Positions 1 through 8,540 are shown, numbered from the stretch's first letter. The stretch: 50,376 nucleotides of DNA from Nitrospinaceae bacterium (GCA_029261695.1 JAJDAV010000014.1:1-50376); one strand, 5' to 3'. Made by a program: numbers and translations. The notes: generated by a model from the sequence alone, not told the origin.

Positions 1-900
1 ATAAAGGTCTTCCCGGAACCTTCCCTCCTTGACTGCATCTTGCAGGTTTCGATTGGTTGCAGATATTATTCTTAAGTCCACATTAATTTTTTGGGTTCCG
101 CCTACTTTTTCAAAACTCTTGTCCTGCAAAAATCGCAGGAGCTTTACCTGCATCTTCGGCGACATCTCCCCAATCTCATCCAAAAATAACGTGCCCTCGT
201 TTGCCACCTCCAGCTTACCTGGTCGGGAATCATCCGCACCGGTAAATGCACCCTTTTCATGACCAAAAAATTCATTCTCCTGCAATTCCTCAGGGATAGC
301 GCCACAATTGATGGCCACAAAATCTCCACTTTTATATGCGCTATTAAAATGAATAGCTTTGGCCACCAACTCTTTACCTGTGCCACTTTCTCCGCCAATA
401 AAAACATTAATATTTATCCCTGAAACTTCATCAATCTGCCCAAATATTTGCCGCATTGGCTCACTATGACCCACAATATTTTTATAGGAATATGTTTTTT
501 TCAACTCACCTTGCAAACGCTGAATCTTTGCAACCATAGTGTGCATTTCAATTGCCTTATCCACATTGGTTTTAAGCCGAATCTTATTCACCGGCTTCAC
601 CATGTAATCAAAAGCACCCATTTTCATAGCCTCTATTGCAGAATCCAAAGTATCGTTTTTTGTAACAACCATTACTGGAATATCTCGATTGGCCAGGCGC
701 AGCCTTTTAAGGATCTCTAATCCAGGCATCCCTGGCATATTTATATCCAAGCAAATGACACCTGGGTTTTCATCTAAGCTATTTAAGCAGAGGTCACCGT
801 TATCAAAGACTTTTACTTTATAGCCTTGGTCTTCCAACCAATTGGCCATCATCTCGCGGTGGGGAACCTCATTATCAACTACGAATAAAAGTTTGGACAT
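1..900 (-). CDS. NtrC-type sigma-54-dependent response regulator (3' truncated by window edge)
   Basis: Only the first 300 codons are in the window; the reading frame runs off base 1. The N-terminal receiver domain (about residues 1-120) has the phospho-acceptor Asp52 in LDINMPGMPG and a KP motif near residue 105. A sigma-54 AAA+ domain follows, with Walker A GESGTGKE, the sigma-54-contacting GAFTGA loop and a Walker B region LFLDEIGEM. The family opens sigma-54 promoter complexes when its receiver is phosphorylated; the usual C-terminal Fis-type helix-turn-helix would lie outside the window. The acidic pocket reads VDNE rather than the commoner DDE/DDD. No cognate histidine kinase is visible here, so the signal is unknown. 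Confidence 0.95.
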   Translation of the reverse strand, partial: MSKLLFVVDNEVPHREMMANWLEDQGYKVKVFDNGDLCLNSLDENPGVICLDINMPGMPGLEILKRLRLANRDIPVMVVTKNDTLDSAIEAMKMGAFDYMVKPVNKIRLKTNVDKAIEMHTMVAKIQRLQGELKKTYSYKNIVGHSEPMRQIFGQIDEVSGININVFIGGESGTGKELVAKAIHFNSAYKSGDFVAINCGAIPEELQENEFFGHEKGAFTGADDSRPGKLEVANEGTLFLDEIGEMSPKMQVKLLRFLQDKSFEKVGGTQKINVDLRIISATNRNLQDAVKEGRFREDLY

Positions 901-986
901 TTTTAAGATTTAACTTTCGCGACTCACGATAAATAAAAGGATCGACAATTTTTTATTATATAAAGGACACACAATAAAAAGAGGCA

Positions 987-1667
987 CTAATTATTTTCAC
1001 ATCCCCTCGCTGCCCTGTACCCAAGCGTTTCAGCATCCAATAAATTTCCAAAAACTATGTGATTCTTTGGGTTTTTTGGGTAGTTCCTACACCTTGGCCA
1101 TTGATAAATTCTAGTTTTGGGATCACCAATAATTCCATAGGTCAGGAATAAATCATAATCCATATTGTCCTGATTGGAGGGTGGAATGGGAAGTCGGCTT
1201 TCGCGACGAAATTCCCAGGGCGGAATGGGTTTTTCCTGCACCCATAATCCCATCTTTTTTTTCCAGGCCTTATACTCCATTTTCTCTAAAAATGTACTAT
1301 GCGGGTGTTTCACCCTGTAATGCCAAGCCAACCCCGCTTTAATGGCCTCTTCATTTAACATTTTTCCATCGGGTAAAAAGACTTCACCTATTAGACGTCC
1401 ATATTTATCGACCTGGGTGTAATTGACTCGCACAATTTTTTTCAAAGCCAGATCTTCTAATAACCTTTTTGCTGGCCTGCCAAATGGTTGTGCTATTTCC
1501 GGCGCATCAATATCAGCAAGCCTAATTTTATAAAGCTTATCCCTCTGATCTTTTATAGTGAAGGTGTCTCCATCTTTAATAGAAATCACTTCACCATTTA
1601 TTGTTTTTAATTCTGCTTGCGGCAGAAGAAAAAACATCAACGCTAATATGCCAGATTTTATATCCAT
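987..1667 (-). CDS. Staphylococcal nuclease-like (SNase/thermonuclease family) protein
   Basis: 226 aa. A hydrophobic N-terminus (residues about 6-18) suggests export. The SNase OB-fold core follows: GEVISIKDGDTFTI, then RLADIDAPE, which carries the family's catalytic Arg, Asp and Glu, then DKYGRLIGEV with the second catalytic Arg. About 70 C-terminal residues beyond the core (PPWEFRRESR onward) are frequent in bacterial envelope SNases. The family hydrolyses single- and double-stranded nucleic acids using calcium. The ATG at 1667 has no clear Shine-Dalgarno sequence. It is a monocistronic-looking gene between two regulators; its physiological role cannot be deduced here. Confidence 0.88.
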   Translation of the reverse strand: MDIKSGILALMFFLLPQAELKTINGEVISIKDGDTFTIKDQRDKLYKIRLADIDAPEIAQPFGRPAKRLLEDLALKKIVRVNYTQVDKYGRLIGEVFLPDGKMLNEEAIKAGLAWHYRVKHPHSTFLEKMEYKAWKKKMGLWVQEKPIPPWEFRRESRLPIPPSNQDNMDYDLFLTYGIIGDPKTRIYQWPRCRNYPKNPKNHIVFGNLLDAETLGYRAARGCENN

Positions 1668-1710
1668 AGTTTTTCAGTGCTAAGAATTCTTAATCACTCT
1701 ACTCATATGT

Positions 1711-1872
1711 TACCACCCACTCGGCGTGGGGCCAAAACTCAAAACTTTTTACTAAGGTTCTGAAGGTAATCTACGCTCAATCATAAACTTCACACCACTC
1801 GGCGTGGAGCCAAAATTCAAAACCGTTTGCTAATATTCTGAAGGCAGACTGCGCTCGATCATAAACTTCACA
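1711..1872. repeat. 78-bp imperfect tandem duplication at the 3' end of the wHTH/HATPase gene
   Basis: Two copies lie at an offset of exactly 78 bp. Both contain CCACTCGGCGTGG (1717 and 1795) and CATAAACTTCACA (1782 and 1860). The copy nearer the gene holds the last codons and stop of the 1830-2870 gene. The other is a decayed downstream duplicate that would still spell KFMIERRLPSEP on the minus strand. It looks like a local duplication followed by drift; a role as a weak hairpin (CCAC/GTGG) is possible but unproven. Confidence 0.8.
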
Positions 1873-2870
1873 TCGTCATTGGCGTTAATATAGTCAATTT
1901 TAATTTTTGGTTGCTTGGATTGAAATACACGAAATACTTCATCCACAAATCCTTGACCTACCGTTGAGATTTTTTCAAAGTCCAAAACCACATATTTAAA
2001 TTTTTCCAATCCCAATACAATTCGCCGTGCCTGGGAACGAGACACATAACGTTCATCACCCAGCTTACTTAGCTCTACAACGATATGTGTCTTATCAAAC
2101 TTTGGTATTCCCTCCGAATCTTGTTCTGAGTATTCTGAAAAAACTTCCTGGATTTTTCTTTCTGACATCAGGCTAATTGTCATTATCAAACCTGTTCCAA
2201 GTATCTTCGAGTTTTCATCTCTTTCCAAAAACCAATCAGGGTCCCGGTTTATCCTTTTATAAACCATGCCCCTTGAATAAATAAAAAAATCATCAAAAGC
2301 ACGAGATGTGAAAAATATGCCTTCACCCGTATGGTTTTCTATGTCAGTGGTGAACTTGCCCTTTGAAAGATGCAATGCGCTTTCGCGTTCATCTTCCAAA
2401 TTCAAAGCATTTTTGATCTTTTTAAAAATTCCTATTCCATTATCTGCAATAGCTATTTCAATGGTATCAGACGTCCATTCTGTGACTATATCCACCTCCG
2501 TACCTTCCGAATGATCGATCGCGTTGTTTAGCATTTCCTGAAAACCATATGCACAAATATCAAAAACATTTTTGGGTAAGGTTTCAAAGTCTTTCTGGAA
2601 ATTTTCCTGCCAGACTTTATGTTCTTCAACGGGGTTTTTCAATGACACATGAATCTCTTTATTCTTATCGGACTTTAAAAAATATTGTACCTGACGGGTG
2701 ATGCCAGACTTGATTATCTTTCCATCTCGCAACAATCGGTTCAAATGCCGGTGCACGGTTGTGCGACTGCACGCAAAAGCATTCGATGCTTTCGCGACAA
2801 TATTTTTTGGATGCAGCGGGATCTTATCTAACAGATAAGCCCGTATCTCTTCCGCCTGATTTTTTACCAT
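1830..2870 (-). CDS. wHTH - histidine-kinase-like ATPase - STAS-like (DUF4325-type) regulator
   Basis: 346 aa with three parts. Residues 1-65 are a winged helix-turn-helix (IVAKASNAFACSRTTVHRHL). Residues about 95-215 are a GHKL/HATPase_c fold: N-box EMLNNAIDHSEG, G1 box IADNGIGIF, and a later HTGEGIFF glycine loop. Residues about 270-340 resemble the STAS-like DUF4325 domain (RSQARRIVLGLEKFKYVVLD, then TVGQGFVDEVF). There is no sensor, dimerisation His or receiver, so it is not a standard kinase. By analogy with anti-sigma kinases and STAS partners, it may be a self-contained ATP-dependent switch on a DNA-binding protein. Three CTAG-centred palindromes lie directly upstream, suggesting autoregulation. 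Confidence 0.8.
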   Translation of the reverse strand: MVKNQAEEIRAYLLDKIPLHPKNIVAKASNAFACSRTTVHRHLNRLLRDGKIIKSGITRQVQYFLKSDKNKEIHVSLKNPVEEHKVWQENFQKDFETLPKNVFDICAYGFQEMLNNAIDHSEGTEVDIVTEWTSDTIEIAIADNGIGIFKKIKNALNLEDERESALHLSKGKFTTDIENHTGEGIFFTSRAFDDFFIYSRGMVYKRINRDPDWFLERDENSKILGTGLIMTISLMSERKIQEVFSEYSEQDSEGIPKFDKTHIVVELSKLGDERYVSRSQARRIVLGLEKFKYVVLDFEKISTVGQGFVDEVFRVFQSKQPKIKIDYINANDDVKFMIERSLPSEY

Positions 2871-2886
2871 TTTCGTTCTTAAAACC

Positions 2887-3052
2887 TATTTTATAACTAG
2901 TGTTAATAACTATTACAACTAGTTATAATAAATCCTTCAACCGTTACAATAAAGGAAAATTTTCATAAATATATACAATATATGGACTTTTAATGATTAT
3001 AACTATACTAATTTATAATTATAACTATTTAAAACCCTATTTATAACTAGCT
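2887..3052. promoter_or_regulatory. Cluster of CTAG-centred palindromic sites, candidate operators
   Basis: A near-perfect 20-bp palindrome occupies 2911-2930, with TATTACAACT and AGTTATAATA as its arms. The decamer TTATAACTAG occurs at 2891-2900 and again at 3041-3050. The first two sites are 22 bp apart (about two helical turns) and 17-60 bp upstream of the wHTH gene start at 2870. The region is very AT-rich. Operator function for the adjacent wHTH protein is inference. Confidence 0.5.
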
Positions 3053-3101
3053 TGTGTTGAGCGTATAATGGATTTTATAAGGAAGGAATTGAAACGCGGT
3101 T

Positions 3102-3917
3102 TTAAGCCGCTTTTCGTGAACGCAGGATGAGAAAAGCACCTGCTATCAGAAGGAAGATACTATAAAAGCTGCCACGGCTGAGGTCAAAAATTAAGGGAGC
3201 ATCGGGTTCTCTAAACTGTTCTCCAAAAATCCGCACGACCGCATAAAAGGCTAGAAACTCTCCAGTCAATCTCCCTGGCGTAGCTAATACTCCCGTTCGC
3301 CAGAATCTCCATTGGCTATAAATAAGCAACAGCAATCCTTCCAGCGCAGCAGCATAAAGTTGTGAAGGGTGTCGGGGGGTGATCAATTCGAGGGGCATTC
3401 CCATCGGGGCACTTTGCGGAAAGATAACCGCCCAGGAAACATTGGAAACTTTTCCCCATAACTCTCCATTGATGAAATTGGCAATGCGGCCCAAAAGAAT
3501 TCCCGGAGGAACCAGGGGGCATAAAATATCACCCAGCTGTAAAAAACCTATTTTTAGTTTTTTTGATGTCCACCAGCAGGCAAGTACCACACCGATAAAC
3601 CCGCCGTGGCTCGCCATTCCCCCTTTCCAGACCTGCAAAATGCTCCAAGGTCGATGCAGGACATCCTGAAACGCGTAGAAAAACATATACCCTAAGCGCC
3701 CTCCTAAAAGGACTCCCACCATGATCGCGGTAATTGTTAAGGACTGTTCCTCTGGAGTGAGAGCAGCTTTGCCGTGTTTACAAAAAATATGTAAAAGCCA
3801 GATACCGGCAAGAAAGCCCAATGCGTAGGCCAATCCGTAATAACGAATGCCAAAGTTTTCTGTGAATTGAAAAAGGAAAGGGTCTAGATCATGAACCCAG
3901 TAATCGGTTTTAGACAC
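3102..3917 (-). CDS. lgt: Prolipoprotein diacylglyceryl transferase
   Basis: 271 aa, normal length for Lgt. It transfers diacylglycerol from phosphatidylglycerol to the lipobox Cys of prelipoproteins at the inner membrane. Several hydrophobic helices are visible. The Lgt signature RIANFINGELWGK is present, with RPWSILQVWKGGMASHGG and the C-terminal FAVVRIFGEQFREPD-type region also matching the family. It lies 48 bp downstream of hemB on the same strand, so the two may be co-transcribed. Its substrates in this window include the lipobox proteins at 9246-9848 and 11508-12308. Confidence 0.96.
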   Translation of the reverse strand: MSKTDYWVHDLDPFLFQFTENFGIRYYGLAYALGFLAGIWLLHIFCKHGKAALTPEEQSLTITAIMVGVLLGGRLGYMFFYAFQDVLHRPWSILQVWKGGMASHGGFIGVVLACWWTSKKLKIGFLQLGDILCPLVPPGILLGRIANFINGELWGKVSNVSWAVIFPQSAPMGMPLELITPRHPSQLYAAALEGLLLLIYSQWRFWRTGVLATPGRLTGEFLAFYAVVRIFGEQFREPDAPLIFDLSRGSFYSIFLLIAGAFLILRSRKAA

Positions 3918-3965
3918 AGTGGCCTTTTAAGGTAAGAGTTGTGAAAAAATCGAGGCTTTAAAATT

Positions 3966-4937
3966 TTACCGTTGCAGCAATGAGGCGGCATCAATTGCCC
4001 CATAGGTGAAGATCATGTCAGCTCCTGCGCGTCGCATACTTAATAGCGATTCCATCAGGCAACTGTCGTAATCCAGCCAACCTTTTTCCTGTGCGGCTTT
4101 CAACATCGCATATTCGCCACTAACATGGTAAGCGGCAATCGGTAACTCAGACTGCTCACGCGTAATACGTATAACATCGAGATAGGGCAGGCCGGGCTTG
4201 ATCAATAACCAGTCTGCACCTTCTTCTTCATCAAGATGAATTTCACGAATGGCTTCGCGCACATTAGCAGGATCCATTTGATAAGTTTTTTTATCCCCTT
4301 CCTTCGGTGCTGATTCGAGTGCATCGCGAAAAGGGCCATAAAAAGCCGAAGCATATTTTGCGCAGTAACTGCATATCAATACATTTTCGAATCCAGCCTC
4401 ATCCAATGCCCAGCGAATAGCTTCGACACGGCCATCCATCATGTCAGAGGGGGCAACAACATCGGCACCGGCCTTTGCCTGAGCCACAGCCATGCCAGCA
4501 AGATACGGCAATGTGTCATCGTTGAGTATCTTTCCGTCCTTAACGAGTCCGTCATGCCCATCACTGGAATAAGGGTCCAACGCAACATCGGTGATAACGA
4601 CTAAATCAGGAATCTGTTGTTTCAATTCTTTTACCGCTCTTTGTAGCAATCCATCCGGATTCAAACTTTCCTCCCCTTCGGAATTTTTCAGGGAGTCATC
4701 AATGGCAGGAAAAAGCGCAACGGCTGGAACTCCAAGCTCAAAAGCTTTTTTGGAATCCGCCACAAGTTGGTCAATGGAAAGGCGTGATACCCCAGGCATA
4801 GAACTAATAGGGGTTCTTTGGTTTTTACCCTCTTGGACAAAAGTAGGCCAAACCAGATTACGCGGTTGTATTTCTGTTTCCCGGATCAATCCTCTTATTC
4901 CCGGGGTCAATCTGTTTCTTCTAGGGCGATCTATCAT
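3966..4937 (-). CDS. hemB: Delta-aminolevulinic acid dehydratase (porphobilinogen synthase)
   Basis: 323 aa. It condenses two 5-aminolevulinate molecules to porphobilinogen for haem and corrin synthesis. The Schiff-base lysines lie in CSYCAKYASAFYG and LLIKPGLPYLD. The metal segment reads DVALDPYSSDGHDG, the Cys-poor form; zinc enzymes have cysteines there. This points to the magnesium/metal-variable class, which is inference from the motif. The ATG at 4937 opens with IDRPRRNR, typical of the family. It is followed by lgt in the same orientation. Confidence 0.97.
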   Translation of the reverse strand: MIDRPRRNRLTPGIRGLIRETEIQPRNLVWPTFVQEGKNQRTPISSMPGVSRLSIDQLVADSKKAFELGVPAVALFPAIDDSLKNSEGEESLNPDGLLQRAVKELKQQIPDLVVITDVALDPYSSDGHDGLVKDGKILNDDTLPYLAGMAVAQAKAGADVVAPSDMMDGRVEAIRWALDEAGFENVLICSYCAKYASAFYGPFRDALESAPKEGDKKTYQMDPANVREAIREIHLDEEEGADWLLIKPGLPYLDVIRITREQSELPIAAYHVSGEYAMLKAAQEKGWLDYDSCLMESLLSMRRAGADMIFTYGAIDAASLLQR

Positions 4938-5017
4938 GACGTATCTTATTGTTGAAAAAGGTATTTATCCTACTCGGGCAAGGATAACGAAACATTTTTG
5001 GCAATGCAACCCGATTC

Positions 5018-5051
5018 CAAAAAAACAAAACCCTGCTGGGTTTCAGCAGGG
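5018..5051 (-). terminator. Rho-independent terminator after tRNA-Asn
   Basis: A perfect 8-bp stem, CCCTGCTG (5031-5038) with CAGCAGGG (5044-5051), has a 5-nt loop. On the minus strand it is followed by a T-rich tract (complement of 5018-5030). It lies about 40 nt beyond the 3' end of tRNA-Asn and ahead of hemB, which reads the same way. Confidence 0.85.
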
Positions 5052-5089
5052 TCTGTTTGTACTCGCCGTCTTAGTGGACGGTATATAAA

Positions 5090-5164
5090 TGGCTCCGGTG
5101 AGAGGATTCGAACCTCTAACACATCGATTAACAGTCGATTGCGCTACCATTGCGCCACACCGGA
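5090..5164 (-). tRNA. tRNA-Asn (GTT)
   Basis: A complete cloverleaf on the minus strand. The acceptor TCCGGTG pairs with CACCGGA. The D-arm is GCGCAATGGTAGCGC. The anticodon stem ATCGA/TCGAT encloses loop CTGTTAA with anticodon GTT. The T-arm contains GGTTCGAATCC. The discriminator is G and CCA is encoded. Confidence 0.97.
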
Positions 5165-5349
5165 ATGGAGTTGATTTTGTTCTTAAAGCGTTGAAAAGTA
5201 GTCCAGTTTTACCATATTGTCAATAAAAATTAAAACATTTTCTTCTCACCAGGTCAGGCAAATATAAGCAAACTTAAAGTAAAAAGCTTGGCGGTGCCAT
5301 TAGCCTTGCGGGCATACACCTTTAGGGTCCAGCGTCACGCTGGGCTGGG

Positions 5350-5949
5350 TTAGCCCATTTCCATACGTCCTTCGAGGGATTTCAGCAAGGTCACGGAGTC
5401 GGCATATTCAATGTCGGATCCAACCGGTAGGCCTCGCGCGATACGTGTAACCTTCACATCCAGAGGCTTGAGAACTTTCGAAACATAAACTGCGGTAGAC
5501 TCGCCTTCCATATCAGGATTGGTAGCAAGGATCACTTCCCGGATTTCTTTTGTAGCCACCTTTTCCTTTAAAGCTTCAATATTTAAATCGTCTGGACCAA
5601 TACCATCCAATGGAGAAATGACCCCCATCAAAACATGGTACACACCTTTGAAATAACCCATATTTTCCATTACATAAACGTCGTGAGGTTCTTCCACCAC
5701 ACAAATCTGTTTTTGGTCACGAGAGGTATCGGAACAAATCCCACATGGGTCGGCTTCTGTGATTCCATGACATACAGAACAAAGAATAATTTTATCTTTT
5801 AAGTTCTGGATTGCATTCGCAAGCTTCGTGGCCTGATCGGCTTTACTGCGCATCAGAAAAAACGACAAACGCTCAGCCGTTTTTTGTCCAATTCCAGGGA
5901 GCCTTTTTAACTCATCAATAAGATCCGTTACCGCCGGTGGCCTCTTCAC
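5350..5949 (-). CDS. recR: Recombination mediator RecR
   Basis: 199 aa, usual length. It acts with RecO/RecF to load RecA at gaps. In order: an N-terminal helix-hairpin-helix (LIDELKRLPGIGQKTAERLS), a four-Cys zinc finger (CSVCHGITEADPCGICSD), a Toprim domain (CVVEEPHDVYVMEN) and a C-terminal Walker-like ATNPDMEGESTA. The start is GTG at 5949, giving the conserved MKRPPAVTDLI opening. No strong Shine-Dalgarno is seen because a repeat (5950-6140) abuts the start. The ybaB-recR order downstream of dnaX is the common bacterial arrangement. Confidence 0.96.
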   Translation of the reverse strand: MKRPPAVTDLIDELKRLPGIGQKTAERLSFFLMRSKADQATKLANAIQNLKDKIILCSVCHGITEADPCGICSDTSRDQKQICVVEEPHDVYVMENMGYFKGVYHVLMGVISPLDGIGPDDLNIEALKEKVATKEIREVILATNPDMEGESTAVYVSKVLKPLDVKVTRIARGLPVGSDIEYADSVTLLKSLEGRMEMG

Positions 5950-6140
5950 GGCAGCCTACCGGCTGCAGGGAGTATGTCGATATTCGCAAGGCTGGCATTA
6001 ACCTTCATACCTTTAACTTTAATTTGTTTCCACGAAGTGGACGTACCGCCATAGGCAGTGGGCAGCCTACCTGCTGCAGGGAGTAGGTCGGTACCTATAA
6101 GGCTAGCAATAACCTTCATACCTTTCACCCTAGTTTTCAT
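5950..6140. repeat. Two-copy imperfect direct repeat between recR and ybaB
   Basis: Two units of about 69 bp start at 5950 and 6061, a period of 111 bp. Both begin GGCAGCCTACC, share GCTGCAGGGAGTA and end AACCTTCATACCTTT. The first contains a hairpin GCAGCC-tacc-GGCTGC. On the minus strand the repeat is open and would read LPAAGRLP twice, but this does not look like a conserved protein. It is probably a small interspersed repeat inserted between ybaB and recR, and it touches the recR start codon. Confidence 0.75.
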
Positions 6141-6192
6141 CATATTTGAGTGCATTAAAAAAATATTCAAGAAATTTGCGAAGAATAGTCAA

Positions 6193-6519
6193 TCAAGTGG
6201 GAGGGAAAAGGCCGGGAATTTTTATGCCACCGGTCATTTTTGTCATTTCGCCCTGAGCTAATTCTTTAACTTTTTTACTGGCTTCGTTAATGGCACCGGT
6301 TATTAAATCTTCCAGAACTTCACGATCGTTCATATTGATCAGTTCGTCATCGATTTTAATGGAGATGATTTCATTGAGTCCATTCGCAACAACTTTTACC
6401 ATTCCACCGCCGGTGCTTACTTCTACTTTTTGTTCTGCCAAACCTTCCTGCATTTCAGCAAGTTTGGATTGCATTTCCGATGCTTGTTTGAATAATCCAG
6501 TCCAACCTTTATCAAACAT
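6193..6519 (-). CDS. ybaB: YbaB/EbfC family nucleoid-associated protein
   Basis: 108 aa, standard family length. The amphipathic N-terminal helix (FKQASEMQSKLAEMQEGLA) and the sheet segment VEVSTGGGMVKVVANGLNEI are diagnostic of YbaB/EbfC, a small dimeric DNA-binding protein. It sits between dnaX (48 bp upstream) and recR (about 240 bp downstream because of the repeat insertion). This is the canonical dnaX-ybaB-recR operon order. Confidence 0.95.
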   Translation of the reverse strand: MFDKGWTGLFKQASEMQSKLAEMQEGLAEQKVEVSTGGGMVKVVANGLNEIISIKIDDELINMNDREVLEDLITGAINEASKKVKELAQGEMTKMTGGIKIPGLFPPT

Positions 6520-6567
6520 AATATTTTAAAATGCCCAAGGGCACTTTCCTTTTATTATCAATTACTA

Positions 6568-8169
6568 TTATTTGACCACAATGCCGCCGAAAATGTCCAG
6601 AGCGTCTTGAATTATTTCTGATTCTGATTTTTGTATTCCAATTTCAGGGTCTATTGACTTTTTTTTTTCTGCAACTGCTGCTTGAGCAGTGGGTTCCTGC
6701 ATGCCTGTATCAAGAATCAGCTTTAAATCCACATCATGGCCGCATACCGTTTTTACGGTTTCCTTCAGGAACTGAATATTTTCAGGGGTCTCCACTAAAT
6801 CGAAAGTAAAGCTGTCGCTAAACGCCAGATGAATTTCCTTTTCGCTAAAAACAGGAACCTGACATTTTTCAAGATAATGCTCAAAAAAAGGTTTGGTTCT
6901 CGAAACCTGTTGCTTAATTTGATCCCATGAAAATGGTGCTTTTTGGCTTACCGCTTTTGCAACAGAGGGCGGTGGAGTTTCTTCAGTACCTATTGGCTGC
7001 TGAGAAGGGACAGGAATTTGTTCCGCGCTATTGCTTTGAGACTGATTAATCTGTTCAATAAGTTCATCTATCTTTTTAAAAGGCCGAGTTTCTATCAGGC
7101 GCAATAAGGCCATTTCAAAAACCATTTGCGAAAGAGAGCTTCTTTTCATTTCCATTTCAGCTTTTGATAAAACAGTAAACATCACTTGTAATTCATCGGC
7201 ATGAAATTTTTCTGCCTGTTCCTTTAATGTTTCTAAGCTGCATGTATGAGTGTTGAGCAATGTTTCAGGCTGGTCGGAAATTTTCACTATCAAAAGGTTT
7301 CTTAGATATTCCATAAGACTACGACAAAACAAACCCAGATCTTTTCCTTGTTTTACTATTTCCTGGATCAAAGTAACCAGAGCCGCAGGTTCCCGATCTA
7401 TTAATCGATTAACAAATGTTTCAAGGGTGTTTCCACCTACAATACCCAGCACCGCTTCAACGGATTCAGCATCTACTTTTCGTCCGCTGTAGGCGATGAC
7501 CTGGTCTAGCAGACTTTGCGCATCTCGCATGCTGCCGGCGCCAATTTTTGATATATCTTCTAATCCTCTTTTTTCTATTTCAATCTTTTCCTGATCACAA
7601 ATTAGTTCTAATTGTTTCGTGATTTGCGATTGCGACAAAGGTTTGAATTCAAAACATTGACAACGGGAAAGAATCGTTTCAGGAATTTTTATTAGTTCTG
7701 TTGTAGCAAAAATAAATATTACTCGTGGCGGAGGTTCTTCGAGTGTTTTTAATAATGCATTGAATGCACTTTTGGAAAGCATGTGAACTTCGTCGATGAT
7801 GTAGACTTTGTAGCGCGCAGATGAGGTGGCGTATTGCACGTTATCTATTAAGTCTCGAACTTCCTGGACACCATTATTGGAAGCTCCATCTATCTCTTGA
7901 ACATCAATACAATTCCCTTCTGTGATTTCTATACAGAATGTACATTTACCACAGGGATCAATAGTCGGACCTTTTTCACAATTGAGGACACGGGCAATTA
8001 TCCGTGCGGTGGTAGTTTTACCAACACCCCGTGTTCCAGAAAATAAAAAGGCGTGTGAAACACGTTCCAGTTCTATTGCGTTGGAAAGGGTGCGGACAAT
8101 ATGTTCTTGTCCAATCAGCTCACTGAATTTCTGGGGACGCCATTTACGAGCTGAAACCTGGAAGTCCAT
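6568..8169 (-). CDS. dnaX: DNA polymerase III subunit gamma/tau
   Basis: 533 aa from the ATG at 8169, which gives the conserved MDFQVSARKWRPQKFSELIG opening. The frame stays open further upstream to 8238, but that part would overlap the 3' half of the SRP RNA gene, so the internal ATG is preferred. AAA+ clamp-loader features: Walker A SGTRGVGKTTTA, a Cys zinc module (CEKGPTIDPCGKCTFC), Walker B YIIDEVHMLS and a sensor SRC. The C-terminal tail is Ser/Gln/Pro-rich and then forms a tau-like domain. It loads the beta clamp onto primed DNA. ybaB and recR follow. Confidence 0.96.
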   Translation of the reverse strand: MDFQVSARKWRPQKFSELIGQEHIVRTLSNAIELERVSHAFLFSGTRGVGKTTTARIIARVLNCEKGPTIDPCGKCTFCIEITEGNCIDVQEIDGASNNGVQEVRDLIDNVQYATSSARYKVYIIDEVHMLSKSAFNALLKTLEEPPPRVIFIFATTELIKIPETILSRCQCFEFKPLSQSQITKQLELICDQEKIEIEKRGLEDISKIGAGSMRDAQSLLDQVIAYSGRKVDAESVEAVLGIVGGNTLETFVNRLIDREPAALVTLIQEIVKQGKDLGLFCRSLMEYLRNLLIVKISDQPETLLNTHTCSLETLKEQAEKFHADELQVMFTVLSKAEMEMKRSSLSQMVFEMALLRLIETRPFKKIDELIEQINQSQSNSAEQIPVPSQQPIGTEETPPPSVAKAVSQKAPFSWDQIKQQVSRTKPFFEHYLEKCQVPVFSEKEIHLAFSDSFTFDLVETPENIQFLKETVKTVCGHDVDLKLILDTGMQEPTAQAAVAEKKKSIDPEIGIQKSESEIIQDALDIFGGIVVK

Positions 8170-8204
8170 AGGATGGAACCTTGTTTTAAACTGAAGGGGT
8201 ACTA

Positions 8205-8318
8205 AAGGCAGAATTGCTGGGTATCTCACAGCACACACGGGATTTTGTTACCGCTGCTTCCTTCCGGACCTGACGGGTTTCACAAAGCCATGTTGCGTAA
8301 GGCCCAACAAAACTGCCC
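8205..8318 (-). ncRNA. ffs: Signal recognition particle RNA, small bacterial type (4.5S-like)
   Basis: The minus strand contains the near-universal SRP domain IV sequence GTCAGGTCCGGAAGGAAGCA. Outer arms GGGCAG (8318-8313) and CTGCC (8211-8207) pair, as do TTGGG and CCCAG further in. The length of about 114 nt matches the small bacterial SRP RNA that binds Ffh. Exact ends are estimated from the pairing. It lies just upstream of dnaX. Confidence 0.95.
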
Positions 8319-8371
8319 AAAATTTATTACCCTCTAACGAGGGGGGTAAATTGCTATAACTTCTAATTGCT

Positions 8372-8462
<91 letters not shown>

Positions 8463-8486
8463 CTCAATTGCTCTTATATTTTAATT

Positions 8487-8540
8487 AAAAAAGGTCGAGA
8501 CCACGTCATATTTCTCGGACTCAAGACGTTTTTCTCGACC
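8487..8540 (-). terminator. Probable terminator downstream of the CBS-domain gene
   Basis: Inverted repeat TCTCGACC (8533-8540) and GGTCGAGA (8493-8500), with 32 nt between. On the minus strand it is followed directly by TTTTTT. The long loop has additional partial pairing. It lies 63 bp beyond the stop codon of the gene at 8603-8965. Confidence 0.6.

Noticed and set aside
5946-6170. Open frame on the minus strand encoding a repeated LPAAGRLP peptide
   Set aside because: It is the translation of the intergenic direct repeat, overlaps the recR start and has no protein-like composition.
8170-8238. N-terminal extension of DnaX by 23 residues
   Set aside because: It overlaps the SRP RNA gene, and the conserved DnaX start MDFQVSARKWRP begins at 8169.
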